In this document: in pieces, positions 50,454 through 62,500 of the stretch | Position numbering within the stretch: the stretch's first letter is position 1 | How the letters are laid out: the number at the start of each line of letters is the position of its first letter | DNA from: Rhizophagus clarus | Taxonomy: Eukaryota; Glomeromycota; Glomeromycetes; Glomerales; Glomeraceae | Direction: 5' to 3' | Length of the DNA stretch: 64,000 bases | Assembly (NCBI GenBank): GCA_015698045.1 | Contig: BLAL01000165.1 | Location: 720,001-784,000, forward strand | Program-made: the position numbers and the translations under genes | Notes under the pieces: model-generated | What the model saw: only the letters and a program-made list of their open reading frames with translations | Databases searched by the model: none | What the model was told of the DNA's origin: nothing

Positions 50454-52591
50454 ATGTTTTCCTGTTTCGGTAAACATGTAATATCCTCGTCCAAATTTTT
50501 ATACCGTTGCATAAGTCACTTTAGGCATCCACATCCTGGGGATAAAGGTAGATTCTTTTTAATTTTTTTTTTTTTTTTAAAAAAAAAAATTTTTTTCTGA
50601 TTAATCATAAAATTTTTTCAGTTATCGTAGCCATGTCCGGGGGTGTGGATTCGAGCGTTTCGGCATACCTTCTAAAAAGACAGGTATTAAATGAACTTTG
50701 TACTTAAATAAAAAAAACATATATATAATTTTTGATTTTTTCAATAATAATATTTTAAATAGGGATATGTAGTTGAAGGTGCTTATATGCGTAATTGGGA
50801 CACAACAGATGAAAGTGGAGTTTGCACGAGTGATCAAGATTGGAAGGATGTTCAGACAGTTTGCAAACAACTAGACATACCTTGCAGACAGGTGAATAAA
50901 ATATGTATGTCTGTATATAAATATTAAAATATTTTCTCATGAAATGATTTCCTGATTTTTTTTTTTAAAAGTTCGATTTCATAAAAGAATATTGGTTGCA
51001 AGTGTTTACGAGAATGATTGAAGATTATGAAAATGGTATCACTCCAAACCCTGATGTAATGTGTAATCGTGAAATTAAATTCGGATGGTTTTTAGACAAA
51101 TGTTTGGGTTCTATTAACAGCAAAGATAAAGAGAATACTTGGATAGCCACAGGTATAAATGTTCATATCAAATCATATTAAATTTATTTATTTTTCTTAC
51201 ATATTATTTTTTTTAAAATAAATAAATAAATATATATATATATATATATAGGACATTATGTTCAACTCGAACGCACGGATTCTGGACGAGTTAAATTAAT
51301 ACGAGGTATGCTATACTTTAATCTTGTTTAATCCTTCTTATCAATCGATTTTAATCATTATCGATATTAGGGGTTGATGTCACCAAAGATCAAAGTTATT
51401 TCTTATCAACAGTTGCCGAAGAAAATCTCCAAAGAGTAATAACCCTTAAAATTGATATTTATATACATTAATCATCTCTAAAAAATTTCTTCATTCATAT
51501 ATAGGTAGTATTTCCTGTTGGGAACTTACACAAAAAGCAAGTTAAATCAATTGCACGCGAGGCAAACCTAGAAACTGCTAATAAAAAAGAAAGTATGGGT
51601 ATTTGTTTTGTGGGGAAAAAAAGAAAATTTTCAGAATTCTTGGAACAATATGTTGCGCTGAAGCCAGGAGATATTAAGACATTGGATGGAACTATTATTG
51701 GTAAATTTAAAATGATCAAATTTAGGAGTTGATCCTTATTTTTAATACTTTAAGAATATTTTAGGTCAACATCGTGGTTTATTTTCTTATACTATTGGGC
51801 AATGTGCAAGAATACATTATGGGTCGGATCGGCATGTGTCTTTTAGCTTGTAAATGGTTAATAGTTACGAAATTTTAATTTAGTATTTTTAATAATATTA
51901 TAGATGGTTTGTTTTAAGAAAAGACATTAAGAATAATTCTTTAATCGTTGTACCTGGATCGTGAGTACAAAATCAATTATTTATCGGTGATAAGATCTAG
52001 TAGTTTATAATAACTTTATGATTTTTTTTATTTTTTTTTAAAAAAAAAGAGCAAACCCATTATTATTTTCTTCAAAACTCGTAGCCAAGGATTGGATATG
52101 GAGTTGGAGTGAACCTCCTAAGGGAATAGAAGGAGGTAATGATATTTATTTTGATGAGATTAAATCAAAATACAATAACAATATACGCGTTTTAGGAATC
52201 AACTTACTTACTCAGCTAAGATATCAACAACCTCCAGGTAAGATCGTCTGGTTTTTAACGGTTTCTTATTGAAGTATTTTTAACAGTTGTTTTTTTAATG
52301 ATTAGAACTATGTAAAATAACAAAAAGGTAAAGAAATATAATCAACGAAATTTAACTATGTGAGTGAATACTAAAATAAATTTAAGATTTGATGGAAAGT
52401 ATAAAGTGGAATTTAGTACACCTAAACGAGCTATTACACCCGGTCAGGTAATAAACTACTTAAAAAAGTTAATCCTTTATATAAAACAATCCTAAACATC
52501 TATCTATATATATATATAATAGAACGTCGTTGTATGGGATGGGAATTGGTGCCTTGGAAGTGGAATTATTGAACAACCACTAATAAATTAA
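50454..52591 (+). CDS. SLM3: Mitochondrial tRNA-specific 2-thiouridylase
   Basis: MnmA/MTU1 family enzyme: it activates the wobble uridine of mitochondrial tRNAs (Lys, Glu, Gln) with ATP and thiolates it. Thirteen exons: 50454-50547, 50622-50683, 50763-50891, 50972-51152, 51252-51305, 51371-51435, 51505-51700, 51765-51831, 51904-51960, 52050-52237, 52306-52327, 52387-52447 and 52523-52591; 414 residues. The PP-loop SGGVDSS lies near residue 37, the first catalytic Cys is in [12 protein letters not shown] and the second in [14 protein letters not shown] and the C-terminal PKRAITPGQ are family hallmarks. The N-terminus ([18 protein letters not shown]) is basic and hydroxylated like a mitochondrial presequence. 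Start choice: it is the only in-frame ATG before the PP-loop. The intron after exon 8 needs either a GC donor at 51832 or an unusual GT donor a few codons earlier. Confidence 0.93.
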
Positions 52592-53304
52592 GGTAAATAG
52601 TCTACATTTGATCTAACGTGCATAAGTTGACACGTTTCATTCTCTAAATTTAAATCCAATTATTCTAGTCTAAATTGATAAAGTTAATACCAACTTTTCC
52701 CTGATACACATATTAGTCTAAGATATTGTTTTAAATCTGCATGAACTTACATGGAAAAATGTTTTTTAATGCCTTTGCATCAATGATTTTATCAATTGAT
52801 ATATATTTATTAGACATATTAATTTTAAAAATTGATAATTAAATTTTTTTTGTATCAATATTAAGTTGATCTTTCATGTATATTTTATACATTAAATTAT
52901 TTTGTTTGTATAGTAACTTGCTGTAATTTTTAACAAAAAGCTTTTTTTATAAACCTCAGGTATATTTATCATCAAAAGAAAAAAAAATTATTAGCGGTTT
53001 TATAATGTAAATGTAGTTGTAAATTGTAAATTAAGACATAGAGGCCCTAAATCGGTAGTTATGATTTCATTCATTCTTGAAAGATCCGATGCAGATCATA
53101 GTGAATACTCCCCATTTTTGAGCAAAGCAAGCAGATTTAGTTCGAATTTATTGTCTTATTTGCGGAATATATCTCATTATTAACAAATGGAATTTAAAAC
53201 TGTCAAATCTAAGTCTTGACAGACTTCATTAAATTTTTTATTTAGAAAACTAATAAACGATGACTTGAGACTAAAAAATATGGGTTCGAAAATAGTACTT
53301 TTAT
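52592..53304. other. Intergenic, no supported gene
   Basis: AT-rich spacer between the convergent 3' ends of the thiouridylase gene and the small SHOCT-like gene. No motif-bearing open frame was seen. Confidence 0.6.
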
Positions 53305-53890
53305 TTATCCGGTGGTAATTCGGCCGCCAAAGAGGGAAATTAGATTTGCTAAGACAATATGGCCAAAGGATATCGCCTTTTCGAGTATTCTTTTCCAGAA
53401 CGGCCTTTCATCACACGGTTCTTATAGTACAGTTGTTTGCGTGATTGATCAAATGTTGTTAGAACAAGGCATTAAATAAAAATTAATCTTTCTCTTAACT
53501 TACCTTCAGACCAGGCTTCCAGTATGCGTCGACTATATTCATCGCGCAAGCTTTCATTCATATATCCCATATCAACCCATCTCTTGAGTATAGAGAGTTT
53601 TCGCTTAAGTTCGCTCATACTTTCTCTTTGTTCAAGTTCGCTCATATTTCCGATTTCCACATGGTTAAAAAACCTTTCGTCTTTTATCAAAGATTTCCGT
53701 GTGAGTACCATGCAGTGGGATAATGAATTTTTGGAAATTCCTATTGTGGGATTTTTTTTATAAAATTTAACTCACTTTTAAACCAACCTTCAAATATGCG
53801 CCGACTATATTCATTGTACAACTCTACAGTTATACATTCCATATCAAAGCATCCCTTAAGTATAGAGAGTTTTTGTTCATGCTCGCTCAT
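53305..53890 (-). CDS. Small protein with two SHOCT-like modules
   Basis: Three exons on the minus strand are proposed: 53776-53890, 53504-53740 and 53305-53420 (155 residues). Both modules read L-S-I-L-K...EYSRRI-x-E-x-W (residues about 8-36 and 88-115), like the short helical oligomerisation (SHOCT) motif. The last exon adds an amphipathic to hydrophobic tail (FGHIVLANLISLFGG). The first intron is only 35 bases with GTGAGT; an alternative GTTGGT donor at 53787 gives 47 bases in the same phase. The start ATG at 53890 is the first in frame. The same module forms the N-terminus of the divergent DnaJ gene, suggesting shared partners. Expression is unproven. Confidence 0.6.
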
Positions 53891-54369
53891 GTTTTCCGTT
53901 TGCTCAATTTTCCTAATTCTGGTTTGCAAGCTTTAGACTACTAAATAAATATTCATATAATATAATTATACGAATTATGCGTAACTACGTTTTAATTAAT
54001 GTATTTTTTTAATATAAATACGCATTACAGCACTGTACGACTTTTTTTTACGCTTATTTAAACCATAGTTAAAGTAAATAATTTACTACGAAATAATTAC
54101 ATCAGTTTTACGTACATTATTTTTCTACTATGAAATCAAACATATTTAACCTAGCTTTTAACTTTTATCATAAGCTTGAAAGGTTTAAACCAGAGTTTCT
54201 TTGGTTAGTACGATCACAATAAATTGAACTATTTGCAAATAAAGCTAATCATTGTTGTATAAGCTTTTTTGTACTGTGTTTAATATGCATTGGCAAGTTT
54301 TGGTGCAAATACAGCTGAAATAAATACTATACGGACAATAAATCTTTGCGACAATCTTAATATTAGAAA
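53891..54369. promoter_or_regulatory. Divergent promoter region
   Basis: A 479-base spacer separates the starts of the SHOCT-like gene (minus) and the DnaJ gene (plus) and must hold both promoters. It is AT-rich; no specific element is recognised. Confidence 0.45.
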
Positions 54370-55668
54370 ATGGATCTCTATTCAGAATTAAAAAAGAACA
54401 AACAGCAATTAGAGAATAATGAAATCAGTAAAGAAGAATATGACGAACGTCAAATATTTATATTAAACAAATGGTCAGGCGAATCAAAGAGCCATTCTCA
54501 TGGTAAGAATAAAGAAAAGCATGTCTATCTTATTATCATATATCAAAGGCGCTTATCCTTTTCAATGTGACAGTTGTCAATAAATCAAAAGAAAACGACT
54601 TGTATGTAACTCTCCAATTAACTCCTACCGCGACTGGAGCCGAAATTAAATCAAAGTACAGAAAACTTGTTCTAAAATACCACCCAGATAAGAATGGTGG
54701 TACCGAAACTGAAGAGGTGAGGAATGAGATGTTTTATGTTATTTCTGTATATATGTATGTATATTATTACTTACTATTCACATTATAGTGGACCAACCTT
54801 TTAAAAGCGTACCAGACTCTTTCAGATGAAGACAGTCGCGCACTATACGATAAATTCAGAACAGTTAACAATAGTAAGTCTGGACTGTTTGTTCTGTACT
54901 TAGTAATTTTTCTCCTTTTTTAACTCACACGATTTGCGTTAACTTAGCCTTCATGGATAAGGCATCGTTTAACTACCATGTAGGAGGAGAATTATGGAAA
55001 CCATACATTGGTGACCTAGAAATTGGTCTCTGGTTATTCTCATTTATGGATAGTAAACTGGTATATGTAATGTCGGCTGAGCAGAAAGAACGTCGTCACA
55101 ACACTCGTGTGCTCAACATTGTCCGTCATTTGCAAGATAAACTTTCTCAATTTCCGAAACACGATTCTGGATCGTTTGAGCAAAGTCTTCGTCAAGAAGC
55201 TCAGAGACTTTTTATGGAACCCAATGGTAAAGAGTTACTGTCCTTACTAAGCGATATTTATATTTTTGAAGCCAGAGCCTGTCTAGGTGAGTCTCTTGAG
55301 GATGGCATACTAAGAAATATTTCTTTTCTCTATAATAAATATTTCAAGTTTTATGGAGGATTGACTTACGGTTTCTTAGTAGCCATATTTAAGGAAATGA
55401 ACCAAAAGGAGGTAAAAAGCTCACTTAGTTTTTTCTACGGGTATCAAAAAAAAAATACTCTATAAATAACGATTACGTTTAAAAATTTTAGTTTCAAAAA
55501 GTAGTCTGGAATCTTTCAATATCAGAAATATCTTCTATAGCTCATGAAACCTGTGAAAAAGCCCTTGATGATAAAGAACGGGAAAAATCCATTCACCTTG
55601 CCCATTCATTATTTTTCTTGGGCAAAGTGTGGGAAGAAACGAGCAAACAGCCTGAAATAAAACCTTGA
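54370..55668 (+). CDS. DnaJ (Hsp40) co-chaperone with X domain
   Basis: Five exons: 54370-54502, 54574-54716, 54789-54873, 54948-55411 and 55492-55668; 333 residues. The J domain lies at about 52-120 with the HPD motif in YHPDKNGG, which stimulates Hsp70 ATPase activity. Residues of about 121-333 match the DnaJ-X domain (RRHNTRVLNIVRHLQDKLSQ, EARACLGE, HLAHSLFFLGKVWEE) found in yeast Caj1/Djp1-type proteins. Unusually, the J domain is not N-terminal: a 45-residue SHOCT-like segment (LKKNKQQLENNEISKEEYDE) precedes it on its own exon, matching the module of the divergent neighbour. The family usually lacks a zinc-finger region, and none is seen. Probably cytosolic; clients unknown. Confidence 0.92.
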
Positions 55669-56659
55669 TATTTGATTATTGTAATTATCACTTTCAATGT
55701 GCTTGTTTATTAATACACGTTCATAATAAAAGCAAATGTAGGAAATTTTATTATTTTTCAGTAAATAGTTTAAAGAGTGATAGAATAGAATGTTTCAACT
55801 ATATCGTAATTCGTATATAAGTTCTTTTCAAATATAAGCTTACGAACCTCTTATCTTAATGCTGGAATTGACAAATTACACGAGGCGCAGTAATTAACTT
55901 AGGTATGGCATAAAGACCATCGAATTGAAGATTTAGATTTAGTAAATTCTTGTGAATTATTGAATTCGATTTGGGTTATATTATCCTAGCAAATCTGTCA
56001 CCCCATCGTGTCATAAGACTGTTCGCTATTTCGGAGAATATTTCCATTAATCATGTATATATAAATAAGGAAGTCAATATCCATACTCTTCATCCTTGTT
56101 CTCAAGATCACTCATTAGAGGTTATGTTGTGAGAGAATCCTTAGGTTCTGATTCACATAACAGTCGATATCGATTTATGAAAATATTCCTTTTGATAACC
56201 TGTTCATCTTTTTGTGATAAATTATAAATTCCTTTTAAGCAACGAACTTTTATTATACTTCAACTAATACTAAAAATCAGCATTATCGATGTTTGAGACT
56301 AATTTTGTATTTCATTTATATTCATTATACTTTTCCGATTTTTTTTATCGAATATCTGCCGGAAAATTTTTTCTTCATAGATACACTTGCATAATTAGTT
56401 GATGACCAATGTTTTCAAAGAAGCTAAAGTATACAGTTTTTAATTCGAATCAATATTCATACAATAGAACGCGACAATACAAGAGTTTAAAAAAGGTTTG
56501 TTCCAAAATATTCTTTGATAATTTGGATAAGTTAAATGTAAATCACAAACCACTTCATTATTAACACGAAAAAAAGAAAAGTTAAAAAAAAAAAAAAATT
56601 CTTATACCGACGTTATATAAGGAATGTTAAATTATTATTGTCTTTTATTAAAATTTTTT
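55669..56659. other. Intergenic between convergent genes
   Basis: About 990 bases between the 3' ends of the DnaJ and PRO1 genes. No open frame with a motif, no RNA gene recognised. Confidence 0.6.
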
Positions 56660-58244
56660 TTAATTGTTCTCATTTTCATCAGAATCTTTCAGCAAAACAG
56701 CTAAATTATCTCTATGAATTACAAAATCACAATCTATATAACCCAATTTCTCTTCAATTTCGCTACTTTTACATCCCTTAATTAGAGAAATTTCTGATGA
56801 GGAATAATTTACTAAACCTTTTCCAACTGTAATTAACTCAACAGTTTCTTTTCCATTCTCATTAACATGATGCTTTTCAAATACTAATTTAATAGCCTGG
56901 TTAGCCACAAAACTTCCTTCACATTTCACGATACCGGCCGCAAATAAATTACTTTTCAGTTTCACTGCTCTTACAGCACCTTCATCAATAAATATAGTAC
57001 CAGCTGTATGTAATCCATGTAATACCCACCATTTTTTATCCATCATCGGATTGTTTTTGGCTATAAATCTTGTGTGAATAGGGATTGATGATGAAACGTG
57101 AGAATTTGGATCTACATTTGACAAGTTTGTTACAATTGAAATTATATTTTGTGGTGTTGAGCCACGACTTATAATTGTTGTAACTCCAGCAGCAGTTGCA
57201 AGATCCGCTGCTACAAGTTTTGTTGCCATTCCACCAGTTCCCAATGAACTTCCAGGTGTCGAAACCACAACTATTAAACATTTAAGTAAAGTAAGAAATT
57301 ATAGAGGGTCGATACAGTTAATTTAAATTATTATTCGAACCTCGTTCTTTCAAATCTCCCACATCTTCAACCACCTCGACGGGCTTTGCGTGAGGATTTT
57401 TTCTTGGATTGTCCGTGTACAAACAATCAACATCTGTCATCAGAAATAAATAATCTGCATTTACCATACCAGCTGTTATAGCGGATAGAGTATCATTATC
57501 TCCAAATTTAATTTCCTATAAAAAAATTAATCTAAAAGTGAAAAATCATTTAAAATTTCCTTTTTTTTTTTGTAGATTTTACATATAACTTACGCTCACG
57601 GAAATTGTATCGTTTTCATTGACAATTGGAACAACTCCAATTGCTAACAATTCAGTAAAAGTATTGACAGCATTAATATATCGAATTCGCTATAAATAAT
57701 GAACAATAAACAAAAAAAAAAAAAAACTAAATTAAATATTATTAAGTAAATTAAAATATTAAGTGAACAATATTTTACATGAGAAAGATCATGACGAGTC
57801 AAAAGTATTTGTGCAATCGGTTGATTAAGTTGACTAAAAAGATCGTCATACATTCTCATTAACCTTCCCTGACCAACCGCGGCAACAGCCTATAATAAAA
57901 ATAATATTGACATAAAATTCCTCAGTTTTAATCAAATCTGACGTTTAGAATATTACCTGAATTGCAGAGAGTTTTTTAGGTTTTTTAGCCATACTCAATC
58001 TTCTTAAACCAACTCCAATAGCTCCACTTGAAACTAAAACCACTCTATGGCCTAAAGACCTAAGTTTTACAATAGTTTCAACCATTAATGAAAGATTTGA
58101 TAATAAAGGCAAATTCGTTTCTTCATCACATATTGATGAAGTTCCAAGTTTTATTACGATCGTTAACGATTGTGATTTGCCTGATCGAGGATTTTTATGG
58201 GACATAGTCAAAAGATTTTGAAAAAATATTTTTATTGAGTGCAT
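56660..58244 (-). CDS. PRO1: Glutamate 5-kinase
   Basis: First enzyme of proline synthesis from glutamate: it phosphorylates L-glutamate to gamma-glutamyl phosphate (EC 2.7.2.11) in the cytosol. Five exons on the minus strand: 57957-58244, 57779-57889, 57594-57689, 57341-57515 and 56660-57270; 426 residues. The amino-acid-kinase domain shows [48 protein letters not shown] and [11 protein letters not shown]-terminal PUA domain (about 325-410, containing [14 protein letters not shown]) is typical of the long form. An in-frame Met at 58205 (MSHKNPRSG) fits family N-termini better than the upstream Met at 58244, so the true start may be 13 codons later. The separate second enzyme (PRO2) is not in the window. 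Confidence 0.95.
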
Positions 58245-58350
58245 GGTATATATACTGTTCGAAGATCATCCGCAGTAGATCACCCCGAAATTTTTTGGGG
58301 GTCAAAACTCTACATACATGATCTTTATTACAATTTTCTTTCGTTATAAA
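58245..58350. promoter_or_regulatory. Compact divergent promoter
   Basis: Only 106 bases separate the start of PRO1 (minus) from the start proposed for the next plus-strand gene. An imperfect CCCCGAAATTTTTTGGGG palindrome lies in it (about 58283-58301). A shared control region is likely; no factor can be named. Confidence 0.5.
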
Positions 58351-59482
58351 ATGAATAAACGGTGATTATTCAAATTTTTAAAGTTTATAAATAATAATTT
58401 TCAAAGAAGCTAATTTATTTTAATTAAATTAAAATCTGATTCAAGTAATGTTCACAATTTATCTCCTGATACAACAATTGTTTCGAGAAAATCATTATTC
58501 GATGAACAAGATGATTTTAGTGATGAATTTATAGATGATGTGAAAATGAAATTGTTTGAAAGATTAAATAATGAATTTGTGTATGTAGATGGTATGATTT
58601 ATGTATACATGTATTTTGATTTAAGAAATTTGAAATTCGTTCAAATTATTAACAATTACCTCTTACATAATATTCTTAGATGATAATAAAAAAATTGAAG
58701 AATCTCACTTATTAGACAATAATGATGACGAACATAGTATGAAATAATCTACTTTTATTTTCGAATTTAAAAGAAAATTTCTTAGGAAAAATGTGTGATA
58801 TTTAGTATTTCGATTGTTCGCATGTGGTCCTCCTTCAAAGATTTCCCTTGAATCAAATGAGATAAAAGATTATAATGAGTTTGTGGAACAAATGCTAAGG
58901 AATAAAGCTGATAATGGTGAATCAAGGTAAAATATAATTGATCTATCATTATTCATTCTTTACAAAAAGTAAAGTGTATTATTTTATATTCATTATATTA
59001 TAAAAAGAGATGATCCAGATCATATTAAAAGAATAAACTCAGTGGCAGTAACTTTTGAACAAATTATTCAAGAGTCAAAAATTCCCTGGGAACGTCATTT
59101 TATACCTAATAAAGTATTAAATGTTCCTTGTGACGAGAAAAAACAAAGAGTTAAGCCAAAACGAAGGAAAAGTAAGAGAAAAAGAGATGCTGAGAAAAAA
59201 GGTAATAAAATATTTTAATTTATATATTCAATAAATTATATTTTATTTTTTTTTAAATAACAATTTAAATGATTAGTTAAGAAAAAAAATCATGGTGGAA
59301 ATTGCCCTGGTTGGCCGACAGGTGGTAAAGGATATGCATATGGATGGAGATCAAATGTTGGAACGATAGGAAAAATTTGTATATCATCTGAAAAAAATTT
59401 CAAGAGTTTTCGTGAAAAGAGACCTAAGTCTAAAGCAAAGTTAGAGAGGAATATGAAATTTCAAAGCAAAATATCTTATTAA
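58351..59482 (+). CDS. Small basic protein of unknown function
   Basis: Six exons are proposed: 58351-58361, 58446-58591, 58680-58736, 58806-58926, 59008-59201 and 59277-59482; 244 residues. Exons 2-6 are well supported by continuous frame and GT-AG signals. The 11-base first exon (MNKR start) is inferred because exon 2 has no in-frame ATG before codon 35. The N-terminal third is acidic (DEQDDFSDEFIDD), a central block reads FRLFACGPPSKISLE, and the C-terminal half is very basic (KPKRRKSKRKR, then GGKGYAYGWRS). The FRLF...SLE block recalls an uncharacterised fungal family (DUF2011-like, not confirmed). A nuclear or nucleolar, RNA-linked protein is plausible from composition alone. Confidence 0.75.
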
Positions 59483-59598
59483 TTTATATGTAAAAGTCGT
59501 TCAATAAAAGAATTATGATTTATTATATAAATTACAAGTTTACATTATATTAAAAATTTATACGATCGTTAAACATAATTATTCTAGACTAAGTATCT

Positions 59599-62500
59599 TT
59601 AAGCATTAGTCAGTATTTCTTTGCGTAGTTCTTTAGCAGAGTCAGAAATATTTGCTATCGGATCTTTTTCGGCAACAGTAATAGTATCCAACAATTTTTC
59701 TCTAACCGACGGAGAAGATATTAACGAAGTACCTATAGAAGGATGATTTAATTAATTGATTGTAATATAAAATATCATGGATATCCCATTGAATATTTGA
59801 AATTTACCTTTAATTTTACCAACTACTTTCTTCAAAGTATCTAAACTTGCAGTACGAACTGCCACATATTTGGTATCCGATAATCCTTCTTTCAAACCTT
59901 CAAATATACTATTTAAGGTTTCTTCTTCAAGTGTTTGAACATGTTGTCCACTAAAGTCCAATTTTTCGACAAATTTCTCAAGAGATTCCAATGCGCACAA
60001 ACGTACATTCCAAACATTTTTGCCAGATTTTAATGAGCTTGCTAGTAATTTACCAAGTTCTTTGGAATGTTGCACTGTGAAGAATGATGATAAAATTAGT
60101 CTTTTAAATTTTCATATATATTAATAGATAAAGAAATTTCTTACTTTGAACTTCTTTTTCCTTTGGCCAGACTAGTCCAAGGCATTTTATTGCACTTGCT
60201 TTGACCAATAAAAATAATGGTCTTTCATTCGCATCATCTTCATCCATTTCATCAGGATCTTGCTCACCTATCGCCAAATTGGATAAAAATTCTTTAACTT
60301 CGGGATAAATTACTAATGTATCGCTATAAGCATCAGCAAACTTTCCAAGATTGTCAATACAAACACGCTTGTATTGTTTATTCTCTTTTTTACTTTCGCG
60401 CACAAGAACCTAAAATTACAAAAAGTTAAATATATGAAACACGATAGTCATAAATAAAAATATATTAAATTTTAAATACGTTAGCTATAGTGTCTAATTG
60501 TGCACGATGTTCGTTGTTTTCAAAATATTCACGACAAGAAACAGAAGCTGTTGCCAACGCTTCAACAAGAGCTTCTTTTCCAGCCCAAGTTCTTCCTGAC
60601 AATCCATCCAATAATAATGGAAGAACTTGTTGCATATATGGCATCAAACTTTGTTCTAAAATAGACAAAAAGTTATAAATAAGAACAAACTATGGAAAAG
60701 GAAATAATAGAGAATAAGTAAAAAACCTATTGATTTGGCAACATCAGCTATTGTTAATGCAGATTGTCTTTTAGTAGGCCATGAAGGCGATTTTAATAAT
60801 GCCGACAAGAGAATAATCAATTCACTTAAATACAATTTAATTGTTCCTATAGACCCTACAATTACACAATAGGATTATTATTGAATTTTAAACATTATCC
60901 TTTTTAACAACCAATTATGTCATACCTGCAGTATTATCTTCCCAAACATTATCCCACACGCTTTTTATGCTTGAATCAGAATCATGCTTTCCGTAATAAG
61001 TGAGTGGTAAAACTTCCACATAAATTCTTTTTAGTTCATCAGATGCGTGCTTTGATATCTCAAGAACTGTAATCCCAGCAATCGATCTGATTTCTCCTTC
61101 TATTTAAGAAAATGATATAGAATTATAACAATAATTTTTAATATTCAAAAACATTTTTAAGAATTGTGAACATTTATACATACCACTATTTTCACAATAA
61201 ATTTTTTTCAAATGTTCAATAAACTTTGCCAAAGTGTTATCGGAAGTCAAACGTGCAACATAACCAACAGCAACAGCATATGATTTGCGAACCGCAGGCG
61301 AAGTATCAAGAATCGATCCACTTAAAACCTTCAAATAAGTATTAGCATGAGGTCTTATTATTTCAGCTTTTTTAATACACATTGACACTAAAAATCTTGC
61401 GCAGCCAGCCTAAATATTTTTAACAAATTCATTAGTAAGAGATCTTATTAGTTTAAGTTAATATAAATAAATACCTTTGTTGGTAAACCAACTCCTTTAC
61501 GTATAAGTTGAAGCAACCTGGGAGTTAAATTTTCCATAACTTTATCATCAATATAATCAATACAAGATTCAATGCCCTCCATCATTGGAGACATTTTGGT
61601 AGCCGATAAACGGGTGTTTTCAAGCTACAAAGGTGGGAACATAAATACAGTAAGTTCGATTATGACAAAAATAAAATAAATAAATAACTCATAAGACATG
61701 ACACAAACCTGTTCCTGCGTGACATCATACTTTTCGACATGAAAACTTAAATAATCTATCGAGTTCAATATATTTAGTATATTTAGTATAAATCTAATTA
61801 CTTAATAATAAGAAGAACTAGCAAAAATTATATACTCATGACTTGGGGTTCCATGCTAGATAAACACTCCAACAACCTATCAACAATTTCGGTAATATGT
61901 GGCTTTAATAATTCTTTAGCAGTTTCGCAAATTTTAAGAATTGTTGTCAAAGAAAACTTGCGAACATCCTCGGCATCTGATACTAATCCTTTCGATAGTA
62001 AGAAGGGCATTATAATATTCATGACTTTTTGCCCATTTTTAATGGACACATTAACAGGGTCACAATATTTCACCGTAATTTTTGTTAATGTACGACAAGT
62101 TTTAAATGCTGCTATTCGTACACTTTCCTAAAAATAAATCTTGAAATGTTAAATGAATATCAAATTCAAAAAAAATGAGATAGCTTAATACAAACTTTAA
62201 TATCATCCAAAGCTCTAAAACTCATATTCCATAAATCCTGTAAATAAGGTTCAAGTTGTTGAATTTGTCTTCCTTGTAACAAATCCGTTAAAGCATTAGC
62301 ACTGCAAAAAAAATGCTTGATTTAATCAAATGACTTTGAAATGAATGAAAAGAAATCAGATACATATTAAACTCAAACGCACCTAGATTCTCTAGTTCTC
62401 CATAATCTATCACCAAGCCCTTTGAGTAAATCTTTAACAATTACATCAAAATATTCATCAATAGCATTTTTTGGATCTTTCACTAAAGTATTCCAAATAC

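Noticed and set aside
53524..53763. 79-codon plus-strand frame
   Set aside because: Antisense to the SHOCT-like gene, whose frame, module repeat and splice phases are better supported.
57036..57281. 81-codon Cys/Asn-rich minus-strand frame
   Set aside because: Shifted-frame shadow of PRO1 exon 5.
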